DNA from: Candidatus Pseudomonas phytovorans
GTDB lineage: Bacteria > Pseudomonadota > Gammaproteobacteria > Pseudomonadales > Pseudomonadaceae
NCBI GenBank assembly: GCA_029202525.1
Contig: CP119325.1
Coordinates: forward strand, 5,678,001-5,742,000
Reading direction: 5' to 3'
Length of the DNA stretch: 64,000 nucleotides
Part shown: positions 32,606 through 42,012 of the stretch, in pieces
Numbering within the stretch: position 1 is the stretch's first letter
Layout: each line of letters starts with the position of its first letter
Made by a program: the position numbers and the translations under genes
The notes under the pieces: model-generated
What the model was told of the DNA's origin: nothing
What the model saw: the letters and a program-made list of their open reading frames with translations, nothing else
The model's database searches: none

Positions 32606-35600
32606 CTAGCGGGATTTCTCGAAAGGTTTCACAAATGTGATTCTAGGCTCTTTCCACGGCCCTTCGACACGGTAGTGCACGCTGGCAAAGCGCGACACGC
32701 GGTCACCGATCAAGCGGTCGACCAGGAAAAGTGCGCCGCCGATAGCCGGGGCGCCGACAATCAGCGCGGCCAGTGGCAGGTTGTTGGTCACGGGCAGGCT
32801 CACCTGCAGGTTGGCATCGACCCGGTCGCGCACCATGTCCAGGGTGCCTTCCAGCTCGAAACTGCTCGAAGGGCCGGTCATGGTGATCGGCTCACGGGTC
32901 ACGTACACGCCATCGCTGGCCACCAGCAAGCCTTTGACCCGGTCATAGGCCAGGCCCTTGTCGAACAGGTCGGAGAAGTCCAGCCGCAGGCGCCGGCCAA
33001 TGGAGTTGAAGTTGAGCAGGCCGAACACGCGCAGCGCCTGAGCGCTGCCTTCAACTTCGACGAACTGGCCGGTGCGCAGCGCCGCGTCCATGCTGCCAGA
33101 AAAACGCTTCAAGCCTACCGCTGCGGGCGAACCTGGCCAACGGCCGTCCACATCCAGGCGGAAGTCACGACTGGTCACGGTCGGGGCAAAGCCCCAGGCT
33201 TTGAGCACATCTGCCAGGTTCTTGCCGTCCAGGCGCCCCTTGTACCAACTACTGGTGCTGCCCGGCACGCCCTCCCAGCCACCACCGCCGTCAATGCGCA
33301 GCCCTTTGAAGTCGAGGTCGATATCGCTGGCGGTCACACCACGCGCTGTCGGTCGCAATTTGATCGCCGCACTGCCAAACAGGTCGTCGCCGCGGTAGAG
33401 CTTGTCGATGTTCAGGTCCAGCGCAGGTACCTTGCGCGGATCGAACGAGGCCAACGGGTCCGGGCCATCTTCAGCCTGAGCCTGGGCAGGGTCGGCTGCC
33501 GGTAGCCGCAGGGTCTGCATACGCACGACCATGGGCGCACCTTTGGCATCCGGCACTCGGGCGTTGCCAATCACTTCCTTGCTGTCCAGCCGCAGGTCCC
33601 AGGCCGCGCCACCACGGGCCATGCGTACCACGGCCTGGTTCAGGTCCATGCCGAAGGCTTTCAGCTGACCAATGCTCAGGTCGACGCTTTGCAGGTTCTG
33701 TCGCGCGCTGCCTCCCGGGTCGTCGCCAGCAAGGCGGGCCGCCTGTTCCTGCCAGGGTGCCAGGTCCAGCGACGCCAGGCGCCCGCGCACCCGCAAGCCC
33801 TGGCCAGCGGGCGGTTGGGCGTCACCGGCGCCCAACAGCAATTCACCACGGCCCTGGGTCAGCTTGTCAGCCGGTGCAGCGTAGGCAAAGCGTGCAAGGT
33901 CGGTATACGCGGCATCGAAACGCCGCTCCTGGCCCTGCAGGTTCATGCTGAAACGGCTGTCACGGCTGTCTGCAGCTGCTTTGCCGAACGGCGCCGGCAG
34001 GTCAATGGCCAGGCCCTTGAGGGTCGAGTTGACGCTCAGCCGGTTTTCCCGGCTACCCAGGCTGAGCTGCAACTGGTAAGGCAAGTCGCCAGACGCTGGC
34101 AAAGCCTGCTTGAACTGCAGCCAGTCGGTCAGTGCCTTGAGCGATGCCTGACCATTGGCGTCGATGCGCGTCTGCATCTGCCCCGGCTGGCCTTCGGCGG
34201 TAATTTGCGCCGTCACCGGCTTGCCGAATGCCTGCAGGCTGATGTCTTTGCCACTCAGGCCCTTGTCAAAGTCGAAGCTGAAATCACCCTTCAAACGGCT
34301 CAACTCCAGGCTCGGCGGGGCCACTTTCAGGCGCGCATCGCGGGTGGTGAAGTCTACCCGTACTTTCGGTCGCTCTCCGTGGGCCAGCGGGATGTCGAGC
34401 TTGACCTTGCCCTTCAACGGCCCTTCGCCCTCCCACCCGGCGAAGATCTCGCCCGTGCCGATCGGCGCTTCCTTGAGTATTTTCAGGCCATCGCCCAGGC
34501 TGCCATCGAAATCGCCATCCAGGTAAAGTCGGCTGTGCTGGTCACCCTCGACATGCGGGATGTCTACGCTTACGTCGCTGACCTTGGTGTCGAGCAACAC
34601 GCCACGCTGCGCCTTGATGCGCACGCCGCTGTCCTCGATCAACACATCACCATCCACGTGCTGCACCTGCGGCCAGCCAGGCTGGAAGTCCAGGGCCGCG
34701 TCCCGCACCTTGAAAAACAGGCTGATGCTGCGTGCCTCGGGCGCGGCGCCATGGTTCAGCGAGCCCTGATACTGGAAGTAGCCCTCATCCACTGTGCCTT
34801 TGACGATGGCGCTGCGCAGCCATTCGTCGAGAGCCGGGCTGAGCACCTCGGGCAGGTACTTGGCGGTGTACCGGCCATCGCCCTCGGTCAGGCCGACACG
34901 CAGGTCCATGTAGTCCTCGCGGCCTTCCTCGAACAACAGGCGAATAAGGAAATCACCGGCAATCCTGCCCTCCTCGCCCAGCACCTTGAGGTAAGGGGCA
35001 ATGAGGGTGAAGCCTTCCTTGTCCAGCGCCCAGGTCAGGCGCGCGTTGGCTTTCTGGTAGTGCCAGGGTTTGGCAAAGATCGGGTACAGATGCAGCATGA
35101 ACGCATCGGTATCCAGGCGCAGCTCTCCATGACCCAGGTCACCGCTGATGCTGCCGCTGACGTTACCGGCAGCCGGGGCACTGTGGTATGCATCGAAACC
35201 GACCTTTTCCAGGTTGGCTTCGAACTGCAGGCGCTGGTCACCCTCGGCCTTGGGCCGAGCCTCCAACCGTACATTGCGCAACGCGCCGGTTACCTTCAAG
35301 CCATCGACCACGGCCATGACATTGTCAGGCAGCGGTGCCAGGGCATCGATCAACGGGGTCAGGGGGGTAAGGTTGAGCCGGTCGGCCTGCACCTTCCAGC
35401 TTTCATCGGCAGCATTTTCGCCGGGGCGCTGCTGCAGCTGCAGGTGCGATTCCCAGCGGGTCTTGCCGATGTCCATGGCCAGCGAGTCGACCACCACATC
35501 AAAGCCTTGGCCCCGTCGCTGGAACCAGGCACCCAAGGCCAGGTTGTTCAGTGTCGCGGCCTTGCGCCCCACATAGTTGCCCTGCAGCTCAGGTGCGTTG

Positions 35601-36427
35601 AGCCGCACCACAGCCTGCTGCAATTGCCCTTCGCGCCAATCGACCCAGAACTCACCGCCTGCTCGCAGCACGTCGGCATGCCACTGGCCCAGCACGCGTG
35701 GCGGCAACCATCGCGCCCAGTCACTTTGCGGCAGGCTCAGATAGGCATCAACCTGGCCATCTCGCCAGGCCTGCGCCGACGCACGGCTACGCAGGTTCAG
35801 CGCCAGTGGCTGGCCATCGGGCAGGGTCGCACTCAGCTCCACCGCTTGGCGCGAAGCGCCTGCCTGCAGGCCAGCGCGGACATACGTCAGGGTAAGCGGG
35901 TCACGCTGCCACGGGTGCAAAGTGACCTGGCTGTCGAACACATCGATGCGGCCCAGCTGACCCAGGCGCTGCAACAGTTCGGCAGGGTCAAGTGGCGCAT
36001 CGTCCTGCTTTGGCAAGCCTTCAAGGTGCCAGGCACCCTGCTCGTTCTCGCGCAGGATCAGTTGCAGGCCGCCCAACTGGATACGCGCCAGGCGCACTTC
36101 GCGGGTACGGAGGCTGGCCCAGAGATCGGGAACCACCCTGACGTCGTCCAGCCGTAGCGCCGTTGCACCTTCACCAAGTTGCAGGTCACGTACCCGCAGC
36201 ACCGGTGCCAGCCCGCTCCAGCGCCCTTCAAGGGCCCCGACATGCACCGGCAAGCCCAGCGCCTGCTCTGCCTTGCGCTCCACATCGGCGCGGTACTCGG
36301 CCACCAGCGGCACCAACTCGCGGCCGAGGCTGACATACAGCGCCACCAATACCGCCAGCAGGGCGCAAACGCCCAGCCCCCAGCGGGTCAAGGCGACAAG
36401 AACGCGAGTCAGACGTCCCATGGCCAT
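32606..36427 (-). CDS. yhdP: AsmA-like protein YhdP (intermembrane phospholipid transport)
   Basis: Very long protein of 1273 residues, one N-terminal membrane helix (about residues 10-30) and a long periplasmic repeat-beta-groove chain (DUF3971 region in the middle, AsmA_2 region at the end, LVDRLIGDRVSRF near the C-terminus). YhdP, TamB and YdbH are thought to carry phospholipids to the outer membrane in E. coli. ATG 36427 or 36421 are both possible starts. It lies 82 bases after rng, with no obvious terminator between. Confidence 0.92.
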   Translation of the reverse strand: MAMGRLTRVLVALTRWGLGVCALLAVLVALYVSLGRELVPLVAEYRADVERKAEQALGLPVHVGALEGRWSGLAPVLRVRDLQLGEGATALRLDDVRVVPDLWASLRTREVRLARIQLGGLQLILRENEQGAWHLEGLPKQDDAPLDPAELLQRLGQLGRIDVFDSQVTLHPWQRDPLTLTYVRAGLQAGASRQAVELSATLPDGQPLALNLRSRASAQAWRDGQVDAYLSLPQSDWARWLPPRVLGQWHADVLRAGGEFWVDWREGQLQQAVVRLNAPELQGNYVGRKAATLNNLALGAWFQRRGQGFDVVVDSLAMDIGKTRWESHLQLQQRPGENAADESWKVQADRLNLTPLTPLIDALAPLPDNVMAVVDGLKVTGALRNVRLEARPKAEGDQRLQFEANLEKVGFDAYHSAPAAGNVSGSISGDLGHGELRLDTDAFMLHLYPIFAKPWHYQKANARLTWALDKEGFTLIAPYLKVLGEEGRIAGDFLIRLLFEEGREDYMDLRVGLTEGDGRYTAKYLPEVLSPALDEWLRSAIVKGTVDEGYFQYQGSLNHGAAPEARSISLFFKVRDAALDFQPGWPQVQHVDGDVLIEDSGVRIKAQRGVLLDTKVSDVSVDIPHVEGDQHSRLYLDGDFDGSLGDGLKILKEAPIGTGEIFAGWEGEGPLKGKVKLDIPLAHGERPKVRVDFTTRDARLKVAPPSLELSRLKGDFSFDFDKGLSGKDISLQAFGKPVTAQITAEGQPGQMQTRIDANGQASLKALTDWLQFKQALPASGDLPYQLQLSLGSRENRLSVNSTLKGLAIDLPAPFGKAAADSRDSRFSMNLQGQERRFDAAYTDLARFAYAAPADKLTQGRGELLLGAGDAQPPAGQGLRVRGRLASLDLAPWQEQAARLAGDDPGGSARQNLQSVDLSIGQLKAFGMDLNQAVVRMARGGAAWDLRLDSKEVIGNARVPDAKGAPMVVRMQTLRLPAADPAQAQAEDGPDPLASFDPRKVPALDLNIDKLYRGDDLFGSAAIKLRPTARGVTASDIDLDFKGLRIDGGGGWEGVPGSTSSWYKGRLDGKNLADVLKAWGFAPTVTSRDFRLDVDGRWPGSPAAVGLKRFSGSMDAALRTGQFVEVEGSAQALRVFGLLNFNSIGRRLRLDFSDLFDKGLAYDRVKGLLVASDGVYVTREPITMTGPSSSFELEGTLDMVRDRVDANLQVSLPVTNNLPLAALIVGAPAIGGALFLVDRLIGDRVSRFASVHYRVEGPWKEPRITFVKPFEKSR

Positions 36428-36509
36428 GGCCCTCCAAGTCGTTTATCCATGATGGCCGGTAGTGGCGGTTTTGCCAGCACGACCATCCAGTGGCGCGTTC
36501 GAGAAGACC

Positions 36510-37967
36510 TCAGAGCAGCACCACGTCGTATTGTTCCTGCGAATACATCGACTCGACCTGGAAGCGAATGGTTCGACCGATAAAGGCCTCCAGTTCTGCC
36601 ACGTTACCGGACTCCTCATCCAGCAGACGGTCGACCACCTTCTGGTTGGCCAGCACACGGTAGCCCTCGGCCTGATAGGCACGGGCTTCGCGCAGGATCT
36701 CGCGGAAGATTTCGTAACAGATGGTCTCGGGGGTTTTCAGCTTGCCACGGCCCTGGCAGCCCAGGCACGGCTCGCACAACACCTGCTCCAGGCTTTCACG
36801 GGTGCGCTTGCGGGTCATCTGCACCAGGCCCAGTTCGGTGATGCCGATGATGTTGGTTTTTGCGTGATCCCGTTCCAGCTGTTTTTCCAGGGTGCGCAGC
36901 ACCTGGCGCTGGTGCTCTTCATCTTCCATGTCGATGAAGTCGATGATGATGATGCCGCCGATATTGCGCAGGCGCAGTTGCCGGGCGATGGCCGTGGCGG
37001 CCTCCAGGTTGGTCTTGAAGATGGTCTCTTCAAGGTTGCGATGGCCGACGAATGCACCGGTGTTCACGTCAATGGTGGTCATCGCTTCGGCCGGGTCGAC
37101 CACCAGGTAGCCACCGGACTTCAGCGGCACCTTGCGCTCCAGGGCGCGCTGGATTTCGTCTTCGACACCGTACAGGTCAAAAATGGGTCGTTCGCCCGGG
37201 TAATGTTCGAGGCGGTCAGCGATCTCCGGCATCAATTCACCGACGAACTGCGTGGTCTTCTGGAAGGTTTCACGCGAGTCGATGCGGATTTTCTCGATTT
37301 TCGGATTGACCAGGTCACGCAGGGTACGCAGGGCCAGGCCCAGATCCTCGTAGATGACCATGGGCGCGCCACAGGTTTTGATCTGGGAGCCAATCTGCTC
37401 CCACAGGCGGCGCAGGTAACGGATATCCTGCAAGATCTCTTCAGCACGTGCGCCTTCAGCGGCGGTGCGCAGGATGAAGCCACCGGCATCCTTGATGTTT
37501 TCGCTGTCCATGCAGTTGCTGACCACCTGTTTGAGGCGGTCACGCTCGGCTTCGTCTTCGATCTTCAGCGAAATGCCGACATGGCTGCTGCGCGGCATAT
37601 ACACCAGGTAGCGCGACGGGATCGACAGCTGGGTGGTCAGGCGTGCACCTTTGCTGCCGATCGGATCCTTGGTCACCTGCACCACAAGGGCCTGGCCTTC
37701 GTGCACCAATGCCGTGATGGTCTCGACTGCCGAGCCTTCACGCTGGGAAATTTCCGACGCATGGATGAACGCAGCACGCTCCAGGCCGATGTCGACGAAG
37801 GCCGCCTGCATGCCCGGCAGGACACGCACCACCTTGCCCTTGTAGATATTGCCGACGATGCCACGGCGCTGGGTGCGCTCGACGTGCACTTCCTGCAGTA
37901 CCCCGTTTTCCACCACCGCCACACGTGACTCCATCGGGGTGATGTTGATCAGGATCTCTTCACTCAT
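36510..37967 (-). CDS. rng: Ribonuclease G
   Basis: RNase E/G family endoribonuclease of 485 residues, used in 16S rRNA 5' maturation and mRNA decay. It has an N-terminal S1 domain (about residues 35-120, with GNIYKGKVVRVLPGMQAAFVDIG). The catalytic metal residues are the Asp of TTIDVNTG and the Asp of GGIIIIDFIDM. The zinc-link CEPCLGC is near residue 405. It lacks the long C-terminal scaffold of RNase E, so it is RNase G. maf lies upstream. Confidence 0.96.
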   Translation of the reverse strand: MSEEILINITPMESRVAVVENGVLQEVHVERTQRRGIVGNIYKGKVVRVLPGMQAAFVDIGLERAAFIHASEISQREGSAVETITALVHEGQALVVQVTKDPIGSKGARLTTQLSIPSRYLVYMPRSSHVGISLKIEDEAERDRLKQVVSNCMDSENIKDAGGFILRTAAEGARAEEILQDIRYLRRLWEQIGSQIKTCGAPMVIYEDLGLALRTLRDLVNPKIEKIRIDSRETFQKTTQFVGELMPEIADRLEHYPGERPIFDLYGVEDEIQRALERKVPLKSGGYLVVDPAEAMTTIDVNTGAFVGHRNLEETIFKTNLEAATAIARQLRLRNIGGIIIIDFIDMEDEEHQRQVLRTLEKQLERDHAKTNIIGITELGLVQMTRKRTRESLEQVLCEPCLGCQGRGKLKTPETICYEIFREILREARAYQAEGYRVLANQKVVDRLLDEESGNVAELEAFIGRTIRFQVESMYSQEQYDVVLL

Positions 37968-38024
37968 GGCCGGCTCTCGTCAAAGGTCTTTTGTAATGAT
38001 GGATGGCGTATGCCGTGCTGGCTA

Positions 38025-38723
38025 CTACGGCTTTGTTACCTCTGGCGCATGCACGGGCGATTGCCAACAGGCGATACCGAACGTGCCTAGCAACTCGGCA
38101 GTCTCACTGAGGGGCAGGCCTACCACGGCCGAATAACTGCCTGAGAGGCCGGTGACGAACACTGCGCCCAGGCCCTGGATGGCGTAGCCACCGGCCTTGT
38201 CCACAGGCTCGCCGCTGGCCCAGTAGCGTTGTGCTTCATCGGTGCTGATGACCCGAAAGCGCACGTTGCTGGTAACGCACAAGCTGCGCACGCCCAGGCC
38301 GTCATCGAGGGCCACGGCGGTCAGTACCTGATGCTCACGACCCGACAGGTCAGCCAGCATGGCCAGGGCATGATCGCGGTTTTCCGGTTTACCGAGGATA
38401 CGCCCATCGAGCACCACGGCAGTGTCTGCCCCCAGCACAACAGCGGGCCCCTTTGGGGCCTTCGCGGGCACGCCCGCTCCCACAGGTACAGCGCCGTCCC
38501 TGTGGGAGCGGGCGTGCCCGCGAAGGCCCTGCACCAGATCTCTCAGGTTGGCCAGGCCAGCGGCAGCCTTGGCCCGGGCCAGGCGTTCGACGTAGGCCTG
38601 GGCGCTTTCGTCGGGCAACGGGGTTTCATCGATGGGGGCGCTGACGACACTGAACGGCACACCGATCTGGGTCAACAGTTCACGACGGCGGGGCGAGCCA
38701 GAGGCCAGGTACAGCGGGTTCAT
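38025..38723 (-). CDS. maf: Maf family nucleotide pyrophosphatase, with REP insertion
   Basis: Predicted dTTP/UTP pyrophosphatase (Maf/YhdE) of 232 residues; the family usually has about 195-205. Family motifs are ASGSPRRRELL at the start, VLGADTAVV in the middle, DKAGGYAIQGLGAVFV and GSYSAVVGLPL. Residues about 63-92 (RGHARSHRDGAVPVG, then AGVPAKA) are the translation of a 72-base REP palindrome inserted in frame between AAGLANL and VLGADT. The insertion comes before the conserved LGADT loop, so the protein may still work. It lies in mreBCD-maf-rng, as in other Pseudomonas. Confidence 0.93.
   Translation of the reverse strand: MNPLYLASGSPRRRELLTQIGVPFSVVSAPIDETPLPDESAQAYVERLARAKAAAGLANLRDLVQGLRGHARSHRDGAVPVGAGVPAKAPKGPAVVLGADTAVVLDGRILGKPENRDHALAMLADLSGREHQVLTAVALDDGLGVRSLCVTSNVRFRVISTDEAQRYWASGEPVDKAGGYAIQGLGAVFVTGLSGSYSAVVGLPLSETAELLGTFGIACWQSPVHAPEVTKP
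38457..38528. repeat. REP-type inverted repeat 4, inside maf
   Basis: Perfect 30-base arms (38457-38486 and 38499-38528) around a 12-base loop, total 72 bases, exactly 24 codons. Same GGGAGCGGGCGTGCCCGCG core as the intergenic copies. It is the only one of the eight copies that lies inside a gene. Confidence 0.95.
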
Positions 38724-38756
38724 GCAGACATCTCCCTGTCAGTTGCGGCGTCGCCG

Positions 38757-39248
38757 TCAGTTGATGCGCAAGCGTCGGCGCAGGTCGCGCAGGGCGAAAC
38801 TGATCCACGGCCAGAGCAAGGCACTGATGACTGCCGACCAGACCAGCGCCAGGGTAGGCAGGCGGTTGCCGGTCAGCGCGCTGAGCCACAGCTGGATGAG
38901 CTGGGCGATGCCGAAGATCACCAGGATGACGAGGCTTTGCTGCCACATGGGGAACATGCGCAAACGCTGCTGCAACGACAGCACCAGGAAGGTGATGAGC
39001 GTAAGGATCAACGCGTTCTGCCCAAGCAGGGTGCCATACAGCACATCCTCAGCCAGGCCCAGCACGAACGCCGTGGTCATGCCGACCTTGCCCGGCACCG
39101 CCAGGGTCCAGAACGACACCAGCAACGCCAGCCACATGGGCCGGAACACTTCCATGAACTGCGGCATGGGCGAGACGCTGAGCAGCAGGCCGATGGCGAA
39201 AGTCAGCCAGATGACCCAGCCGTTGTTGCGGCGTGAAGCAGCCATCAT
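38757..39248 (-). CDS. mreD: Rod shape-determining protein MreD
   Basis: Integral membrane protein of 163 residues with about five helices, part of the elongasome with MreC, RodA and PBP2. Features are NGWVIWLTFAIGLLLSVSPMP and WMALLV-like helices near PMWLALLVSFWTLAVP. ATG 39248 overlaps the mreC stop (ATGA); ATG 39245 is a possible second start. maf follows 33 bases downstream. Confidence 0.93.
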   Translation of the reverse strand: MMAASRRNNGWVIWLTFAIGLLLSVSPMPQFMEVFRPMWLALLVSFWTLAVPGKVGMTTAFVLGLAEDVLYGTLLGQNALILTLITFLVLSLQQRLRMFPMWQQSLVILVIFGIAQLIQLWLSALTGNRLPTLALVWSAVISALLWPWISFALRDLRRRLRIN

Positions 39249-40300
39249 TGTCTCCGGGTTTGAGCGGGTGCGGCAGGCGCTGCGGCAGGCGTGGCAGGAG
39301 TAGCTGCCGGGGCTGCAGGCTGGGCGGCCGGCGCTGCGGATGTGGCTGGCGCCACAGGCGTATTGCTGGCAGGTGTGCCCTGCTCGCCTGGACTCGCCGG
39401 CTGCACAGGGCCCGAGGTGCCCTTGCGGTCAGCCTCTTCCTGGGCGATGGCGGCGTCGGTGGCGCGCTGCTCCGGGGTACGCCGGTCGCTGAATACCAGC
39501 AGCATGTAACGGCTGCGATTGAGCGCGGCGGTGGGGATGGCGCGCACGATGGCGAACGGCTGCCCGGAATCGTGGATCACCTCGTTGACCGTGGCCACCG
39601 GGTAACCGGCCGGGAACCGCTGGCCCATGCCGGAGCTGACCAGCAGGTCGCCCTCCTTCACATCGGCGGTATCGGCCACATGGCGCAGTTCAAGGCGCTC
39701 CGGGTTGCCGGTGCCGCTGGCGATGGCGCGCAGGCCGTTGCGGTTGACCTGCACCGGAATGCTATGGGTGGTATCGGTCAGCAGCAGCACCCGCGAGGTG
39801 TAGGGCATCAGCTCGACCACCTGACCCATAAGGCCCCGCGCATCGAGCACCGGCTGGCCAAGGAACACACCGTCGCGCTCGCCCTTGTTGATCAGGATGC
39901 GGTGGGTAAACGGGTTGGGGTCGACACCGATCAGCTCGGCCACTTCGACCTTTTCGTTGACCAGCGCCGAAGAATTGAGCAATTCACGCAGCCGGACGTT
40001 CTGCTCGGTCAGGGCCGCCAGTTTTTGCAGGCGCCCCTGCAACAGCAGACCTTCGGTCTTGAGCTTTTCGTTTTCGGCGATCAATTCGGTGCGGCTGCCG
40101 AACTGGCCGGCCACACCTTGCCAGGCACGCTGCGGCAGGTCGGTGATCCAGTACGACTCCATCAGCACCAGGCCCATCTGGCTGCGCACGGGTTTGAGCA
40201 CGTCGAAGCGCGCGTCGACAACCATCAACGCGACCGACATTACCACCAGAACGAGCAGGCGAACGCCCAGCGAAGGGCCCTTGGAGAAAAGCGGTTTAAT
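39245..40300 (-). CDS. mreC: Rod shape-determining protein MreC, apparent ATT start
   Basis: Elongasome scaffold of 351 residues: membrane helix at about residues 12-28, coiled coil (ELIAENEKLKTEGLLLQGRLQKLAAL), beta-domain (LINKGERDGVFLGQPVLDARGLMGQVVEL) and a Pro/Ala-rich tail. No ATG, GTG or TTG precedes the membrane helix in frame. The first GTG/ATG (40246/40240) would cut the segment KPLFSKGPSLGVRLLVL, which looks like the usual Pseudomonas MreC N-terminus. The best start is ATT at 40300, with GAGGA 7 bases upstream. It is 166 bases after mreB. Confidence 0.88.
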   Translation of the reverse strand: MKPLFSKGPSLGVRLLVLVVMSVALMVVDARFDVLKPVRSQMGLVLMESYWITDLPQRAWQGVAGQFGSRTELIAENEKLKTEGLLLQGRLQKLAALTEQNVRLRELLNSSALVNEKVEVAELIGVDPNPFTHRILINKGERDGVFLGQPVLDARGLMGQVVELMPYTSRVLLLTDTTHSIPVQVNRNGLRAIASGTGNPERLELRHVADTADVKEGDLLVSSGMGQRFPAGYPVATVNEVIHDSGQPFAIVRAIPTAALNRSRYMLLVFSDRRTPEQRATDAAIAQEEADRKGTSGPVQPASPGEQGTPASNTPVAPATSAAPAAQPAAPAATPATPAAAPAAPAQTRRQ

Positions 40301-40378
40301 GGGCCGTTCCTCGTGGACGACTCAGGAGGTCATTGGACATGGGACAACGCACCAGCCTGGTTGCGGATTGACGGATAC

Positions 40379-40436
40379 GGCGCCCTGAACGGGCGCCAGC
40401 CCAGCACATACAGGTAGCACTGTGCGTACTGCCTGT
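40379..40436. other. Two hairpins in the mreB-mreC gap
   Basis: GGCGCCC TGAAC GGGCGCC (40379-40397) is a perfect 7-base stem, and ACAGGTAG...TACTGCCTGT (40410-40436) is an imperfect longer stem. Neither has a T-run on the minus strand, so they look like processing or stability elements rather than terminators. Confidence 0.6.
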
Positions 40437-40466
40437 AAACCGGGCGCTCGTGAACAGCGAGTGGAA

Positions 40467-41504
40467 TCACTCGCTGGAGAGCAGGTCCATCGCGTGCTTG
40501 TCCATCATCTCCAGGGCGCGACCGCCGCCACGGGCGACACAGGTCAGCGGGTCCTCGGCGACGATTACCGGCAGGCCGGTTTCCTGGGCCAGCAGCTTGT
40601 CGAGGTCACGCAGCAGCGCACCACCACCGGTCAGCACCAGGCCACGCTCGGCGATATCCGAAGCCAGTTCAGGTGGCGATTGCTCCAGGGCGCTTTTCAC
40701 GGCCTGAACGATGGTCGCCAGCGATTCCTGCAGCGCTTCAAGCACTTCGTTGGAGTTCAGGGTGAAGGCACGCGGTACGCCCTCGGCCAGGTTGCGGCCA
40801 CGTACATCGACTTCGCGTACTTCGCCGCCCGGGTAGGCGGTACCGATTTCCTGCTTGATGCGCTCGGCGGTGGACTCGCCGATCAGGCTGCCATAGTTGC
40901 GGCGCACGTAGGTGACGATGGCTTCGTCGAAGCGGTCGCCGCCAACGCGGACGGATTCGGCATAGACCACGCCGTTCAGGGAGATCAGCGCGATTTCAGT
41001 GGTACCACCACCGATATCGACGACCATCGAACCGCGGGCCTCTTCAACCGGCAAGCCGGCACCGATGGCAGCAGCCATCGGTTCTTCGATCAGGAACACT
41101 TCACGGGCACCGGCACCCAGGGCCGACTCGCGAATGGCGCGGCGCTCTACCTGGGTCGACTTGCACGGCACGCAGATCAGCACGCGCGGGCTTGGCTGCA
41201 GGAAGCTGTTCTCGTGAACCTTGTTGATAAAATATTGCAACATTTTTTCGCAAACGCTGAAGTCGGCGATGACGCCGTCCTTCATCGGACGAATGGCAGC
41301 AATGTTGCCAGGCGTACGGCCCAGCATACGTTTGGCTTCGGTACCGACGGCGACGACGCTTTTCTGATTGCCATGGGTACGGATGGCAACAACCGAGGGC
41401 TCATTCAGGACGATACCGCGCTCACGCACGTAAATAAGGGTGTTGGCAGTACCCAGGTCGATGGAAAGATCGCTGGAAAACATGCCACGCAGTTTCTTGA
41501 ACAT
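40467..41504 (-). CDS. mreB: Rod shape-determining protein MreB
   Basis: Bacterial actin of 345 residues, the filament that guides cell-wall elongation. Actin-fold nucleotide motifs are SIDLGTANTLIYVRERGIV (phosphate 1), VVDIGGGTTEIALISL (phosphate 2) and VLTGGGALLRDLDKLL (adenosine). ATG 41504 (MFKKLRGMFSSDL) is the standard start. It is divergent from gatC across 205 bases, in which I can assign no convincing promoter. Confidence 0.98.
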   Translation of the reverse strand: MFKKLRGMFSSDLSIDLGTANTLIYVRERGIVLNEPSVVAIRTHGNQKSVVAVGTEAKRMLGRTPGNIAAIRPMKDGVIADFSVCEKMLQYFINKVHENSFLQPSPRVLICVPCKSTQVERRAIRESALGAGAREVFLIEEPMAAAIGAGLPVEEARGSMVVDIGGGTTEIALISLNGVVYAESVRVGGDRFDEAIVTYVRRNYGSLIGESTAERIKQEIGTAYPGGEVREVDVRGRNLAEGVPRAFTLNSNEVLEALQESLATIVQAVKSALEQSPPELASDIAERGLVLTGGGALLRDLDKLLAQETGLPVIVAEDPLTCVARGGGRALEMMDKHAMDLLSSE

Positions 41505-41709
41505 GGGAAAGTGACCCTGGGGAAAGCGTGGGTAAAAAAGTGCGGCAAACTCTAACAATGGCAGGGATTTTGGGCAAGGAGCCAATATGTTAAATTGGCT
41601 GTTTTTCCGAGCATGCCAGCCGATGATCGCGGCCGTTGGACCGCCAGAAAGCTGACATGTTCCTCATCACGGACTCAAATTCCGTTCTTTGTTTCCCTTG
41701 GAGATCCCC

Positions 41710-41997
41710 ATGGCGCTTGAACGCTGCGACGTGGAAAAGATCGCCCATCTGGCCCGTCTGGGGCTGAATGATGGCGAACTGCCACGCATTACCGATGCCC
41801 TGAACAGCATCCTCGGGCTGGTCGACCAGATGCAAGCGGTCGATACCACTGGCATCGAGCCCCTGGCCCACCCGCTGGAGGCCAGCCAGCGCCTGCGACC
41901 CGACCAGGTCACCGAAAGCAACCAGCGCGACGCCTACCAGGCAATCGCGCCGTCGACCGAAAGCGGTCTGTACCTGGTTCCCAAAGTCATCGAGTAA
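41710..41997 (+). CDS. gatC: Glu-tRNA(Gln)/Asp-tRNA(Asn) amidotransferase subunit C
   Basis: Small subunit of 95 residues that wraps GatA and GatB in the GatCAB complex. The pattern [12 protein letters not shown] near the start and [20 protein letters not shown] is typical. ATG 41710 has GGAG upstream; the longer frame to 41689 is not conserved. It is the first of three genes gatC-gatA-gatB. Confidence 0.95.
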
Positions 41998-42012
41998 GGG
42001 ATAGAGCCTGCC

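Noticed and set aside
33689..36157. An 822-codon open frame on the plus strand opposite yhdP
   Set aside because: It is the antisense shadow of a GC-rich gene: low-complexity, rich in Gln, Arg, His and Leu, no domain, no ribosome binding site, and the minus-strand protein is a complete YhdP.
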